Shown one piece after another: positions 61,652 through 64,000 of a stretch of 64,000 bases of DNA. The position numbers and the translations under genes were made by a program. Position 1 is the first letter of the stretch, and each line of letters opens with the position of its first letter. Location: positions 69,928-133,927 of the forward strand of contig CALFXE010000234.1 in NCBI GenBank assembly GCA_937927845.1, given 5' to 3'. This stretch comes from an uncultured Paludibacter sp. Its GTDB lineage: Bacteria; Bacteroidota; Bacteroidia; Bacteroidales; Paludibacteraceae. The notes below the pieces were generated by a model. The model made no database searches, had not been told where the DNA came from, and saw only the letters and a program-made list of their open reading frames with translations.

Positions 61652-62392
61652 TTACTTTTTTCTCTTTCTGAATCCTTTACCGCCACGTTCGCCATGATCT
61701 CCACCGAAACGATCGCCACCACGAGTATTGTCTTTTGTTGTTCCAAAGGAAGGAGCCAGGTCTTTCTTTCCATAGATTTCGCCGCGGCAAATCCATACTT
61801 TTACACCTACAATCCCAACCTTTGTCAAGGCTTCAGCATGTGCATAATCTATGTCTGCTCTAAATGTATGCAAAGGTGTTCTACCTTCTTTATACATCTC
61901 TGAACGTGCCATTTCTGCACCGTTTAAACGTCCCGAAACCTGAATTTTAATTCCTTCAGCTCCGATACGCATCGTAGAAGCAATAGCCATTTTAACGGCA
62001 CGACGATAAGCAATTTTGCCTTCAATCTGACGTGCAACATTATTTGCTACTATAACAGCATCTAATTCCGGACGTTTTATTTCAAATATATTGATTTGAA
62101 TCTCCTTATCGGTGATTTTCTTCAATTCTTCTTTCAATTTATCAACTTCTTGTCCTCCCTTACCGATAATTATACCCGGTCTTGCAGTACAAACAGTTAT
62201 CGTTACCAATTTTAACGTACGTTCAATAACAATACGCGACACACTGGCTTTTGCTAAACGTGTATTCAAATACTTTCTGATATTGCTGTCTTCAAGAATT
62301 GTGTCGCCATAATTCTGACCACCATACCAGTTAGAATCCCATCCACGTATGATTCCTAAGCGATTACTTATTGGATTAGTTTTTTGTCCCAT
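61652..62392 (-). CDS. rpsC: ribosomal protein S3 (246 aa)
   Basis: A KH domain is present (TARPGIIIGKGGQEVDKLKE, about residues 70-90), together with the C-terminal S3 domain (GAEGIKIQVSGRLNGAEMAR). The last 30 residues are rich in Gly, Lys and Arg (GERGGKGFRKRKK). S3 forms the mRNA entry site and has helicase activity in the ribosome. Confidence 0.98.
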   Translation of the reverse strand: MGQKTNPISNRLGIIRGWDSNWYGGQNYGDTILEDSNIRKYLNTRLAKASVSRIVIERTLKLVTITVCTARPGIIIGKGGQEVDKLKEELKKITDKEIQINIFEIKRPELDAVIVANNVARQIEGKIAYRRAVKMAIASTMRIGAEGIKIQVSGRLNGAEMARSEMYKEGRTPLHTFRADIDYAHAEALTKVGIVGVKVWICRGEIYGKKDLAPSFGTTKDNTRGGDRFGGDHGERGGKGFRKRKK

Positions 62393-62398
62393 CGTGTA

Positions 62399-62806
62399 TT
62401 ATTCGTTTTCGTTATTAATCTTGGTATCTACATATATTGTTACGTGATTAGAACGCTTACGGATACGATATCCTCTTCCTTGAGGAGCAGTACGTAATCG
62501 TTTCAACATAGTAGCTGAATCCACGTAAATCTTACTAATATACAAATTAGCACTGTCAGCTTTTTGCTCAGTTTTCTGTTCCCAGTTTGAGATAGCTGAT
62601 CTTAGTAATTTTTCTAATCTTACTGAAGCTTCTTTCGATGAAAACTTTAATACTCCAAGAGCTTTATTTACTTCCATACCACGGATTAAGTCTGCCATTA
62701 ATCGCATTTTACGTGGAGATGTTGGAACATCATTCAGCTTAGCAAAGTATTGCGTTTTATTTGCTTCTTTTCTCTTTTCGGCTGATATTTTTTTTCTTGC
62801 ACCCAT
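62399..62806 (-). CDS. rplV: ribosomal protein L22 (135 aa)
   Basis: L22 is recognised by AKLNDVPTSPRKMRLMADLI and by the tunnel loop near MLKRLRTAPQGRGYRIRKRS, where macrolide resistance changes can occur. It starts MGARKKISAEKRKEANKTQY, a Bacteroidetes-type N-terminal extension. Confidence 0.97.
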   Translation of the reverse strand: MGARKKISAEKRKEANKTQYFAKLNDVPTSPRKMRLMADLIRGMEVNKALGVLKFSSKEASVRLEKLLRSAISNWEQKTEQKADSANLYISKIYVDSATMLKRLRTAPQGRGYRIRKRSNHVTIYVDTKINNENE

Positions 62807-62848
62807 TATTCAATATTTTTTCTTTTTGTTAGATAATGCTACAATGGA

Positions 62849-63115
62849 TTATTTCTTCTTACCTCCGTGTCCACGGAAATTTCTTGTTAGCGAAAACTCT
62901 CCTAATTTATGACCTACCATATTTTCTGTAATATAGACAGGTATAAATTTGTTACCATTGTGAACTGCAATCGTATGACCTACAAAATCAGGAGAAATCA
63001 TTGTTGCGCGTGACCATGTTTTAACTACGGTTTTCTTTCCGCTGTCATTCATACCAACAACTTTCTTTTCTAATTTCAGATTTATATAGGGACCTTTTTT
63101 CAATGAACGGCTCAT
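62849..63115 (-). CDS. rpsS: ribosomal protein S19 (88 aa)
   Basis: S19 is recognised by MSRSLKKGPYINLKLEKKVV at the start, TWSRATMISPDFVGHTIAVH, and YITENMVGHKLGEFSLTRNF. It sits in the 30S head and forms a bridge to the 50S. It lies between rplB and rplV. Confidence 0.98.
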   Translation of the reverse strand: MSRSLKKGPYINLKLEKKVVGMNDSGKKTVVKTWSRATMISPDFVGHTIAVHNGNKFIPVYITENMVGHKLGEFSLTRNFRGHGGKKK

Positions 63116-63137
63116 ATTATTTACTTAATTTTAGCTG

Positions 63138-63962
63138 TTATTTTTTTCTTCTTTCAATAATATACTTGCTTGAATGCTTTTTAGGAGCACGTGTTTTGTA
63201 CCCTTTAGCCAACAAGCCTTTACGAGAACGTGGATGACCTCCTGAAGCACGGCCTTCACCACCACCCATCGGGTGATCAACCGGATTCATTGCAACACCA
63301 CGTACACGCGGTCTACGTCCAAGCCAACGAGAGCGTCCTGCTTTACCTGAAACTTCCAGTGCATGGTCGGGATTACCAACCGCACCGATTGTGGCTTTAC
63401 ATGTAGCTAAAATCTTACGCAATTCACCTGAAGGCAATTTAATAATTGCATATTTATCTTCACGTGAATTCAACTGTGCAAATGTTCCGGCAGAACGTAC
63501 CATTGCCGCTCCCTGTCCCAGTCGTAACTCAATATTGTGAATTATCGTACCAAGTGGAATGTTTTGCAACGGTATCGCATTACCAACCTCAGGTGCAGCA
63601 TCTGCTCCTGATTGTACCTTTTGACCTACTTGCAAACCATTAGGCGCCAGAATATATCTTTTTTCCCCATCAGCATAAAACAATAATGCAATACGAGCCG
63701 AACGATTCGGATCGTATTCTATGCTTTTTACTGTTGCAGGAACACCGTCTTTGTTGCGTTTAAAGTCAATTACTCTGTATTTTCTCTTGTGTCCGCCGCC
63801 TAAATAACGCATGGTCATTTTACCACCGCTGTTGCGACCTCCGGACTTGTTACTTCCAACAACAAGAGATTTTTCTGGCGCACTCGAAGTAATTGTTTCG
63901 AATGAACCAATAATCTTGTGTCTTTGCCCCGGTGTAGTGGGCTTTAATTTACGTACAGCCAT
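63138..63962 (-). CDS. rplB: ribosomal protein L2 (274 aa)
   Basis: L2 is complete, with the N-terminal MAVRKLKPTTPGQRHKIIGS, the OB-like middle (ALLFYADGEKRYILAPNGLQ) and the conserved VRGVAMNPVDHPMGGGEGRA, whose His lies close to the peptidyl transferase centre. It is the first gene of the operon part visible here; the S10 operon continues past the right edge. Confidence 0.98.
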   Translation of the reverse strand: MAVRKLKPTTPGQRHKIIGSFETITSSAPEKSLVVGSNKSGGRNSGGKMTMRYLGGGHKRKYRVIDFKRNKDGVPATVKSIEYDPNRSARIALLFYADGEKRYILAPNGLQVGQKVQSGADAAPEVGNAIPLQNIPLGTIIHNIELRLGQGAAMVRSAGTFAQLNSREDKYAIIKLPSGELRKILATCKATIGAVGNPDHALEVSGKAGRSRWLGRRPRVRGVAMNPVDHPMGGGEGRASGGHPRSRKGLLAKGYKTRAPKKHSSKYIIERRKK

Positions 63963-64000
63963 TTATTTTATTTACTATTTTATTATTTACTATTTACGTT
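63963..64000. repeat. AT-rich short repeat at right edge
   Basis: TTTACTATTTTATTATTTACTATTTACG repeats the word set of the clusters near 53050 and 59100. It sits upstream of rplB, where rplW would be expected next, and is cut by the window edge. Confidence 0.4.

Overview
The window looks like a Bacteroidales chromosome. It carries a type II-C CRISPR-Cas locus with a 47-base repeat ending in the GTTGTGATTTG...TATCTTTG pattern known from Bacteroidetes arrays, Cys-poor L36 and S14, an S10/spc/alpha ribosomal operon, and many genes without a clear Shine-Dalgarno sequence. Genus cannot be fixed from the sequence alone.

Layout. (1) 1 to about 29.4 kb: a Mu-type transposable prophage with a siphovirus-like tail. 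It has a leftward tail/lysis/capsid block (1-11.9 kb), a rightward packaging and head block (12.0-18.7 kb), a leftward early block with a MuA-like DDE transposase, MuB-like ATPase and small proteins (18.7-27.7 kb), then a divergent repressor and one unknown lysogeny-side gene (27.8-28.8 kb) and the phage end. (2) 29.3-33.9 kb: a cas9 lacking its 5' half, a DUF6155-like gene, cas1 and cas2. (3) 34.4-38.6 kb: a CRISPR array of 36 identical repeats with 34 normal 29-30 nt spacers. (4) 38.6-50 kb: host genes tRNA-Gln, tyrS, an MsbA-like ABC exporter, purB, psd, deoC, a polyprenyl synthetase and polA. (5) 50.7-64 kb: the ribosomal protein operon from rplQ back to rplB, all leftward.

Most striking result. 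Between the last two CRISPR repeats lies a 1,468-bp piece of phage DNA (37065-38532) in place of a 30-nt spacer. Its left 591 bp match the resident prophage portal-MuF gene (16472-17062) with four differences. Its middle encodes a different toxin-like C-terminus, and its right end matches the prophage gpG-like gene. The donor was therefore a sibling phage, not this prophage. The junctions fall exactly at repeat edges.

The phage and the CRISPR locus are linked in three more ways. The prophage end lies inside cas9, which lacks RuvC-I, the bridge helix and REC. Two ordinary spacers match the prophage at 28/30 and 29/30. Both protospacers share the same adjacent motif (NNACACAA in crRNA orientation), and all three mismatches lie within 8 bases of it. 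A consistent story is that the host was immunised against this phage family, an escape variant entered, and its insertion in cas9 removed the interference nuclease so that self-matching spacers are tolerated.

Other points inside the prophage: a dnaX-type slippery heptamer giving a G/GT tail chaperone fusion; an HNH endonuclease split at an A7 run; a single-gene (unimolecular) spanin; a capsid protein with a hydrophobic N-terminus and an Ig/cadherin-like C-terminal domain; and a portal-MuF-toxin fusion with an exchangeable toxin. All identifications come from reading the sequence; no database search was run.
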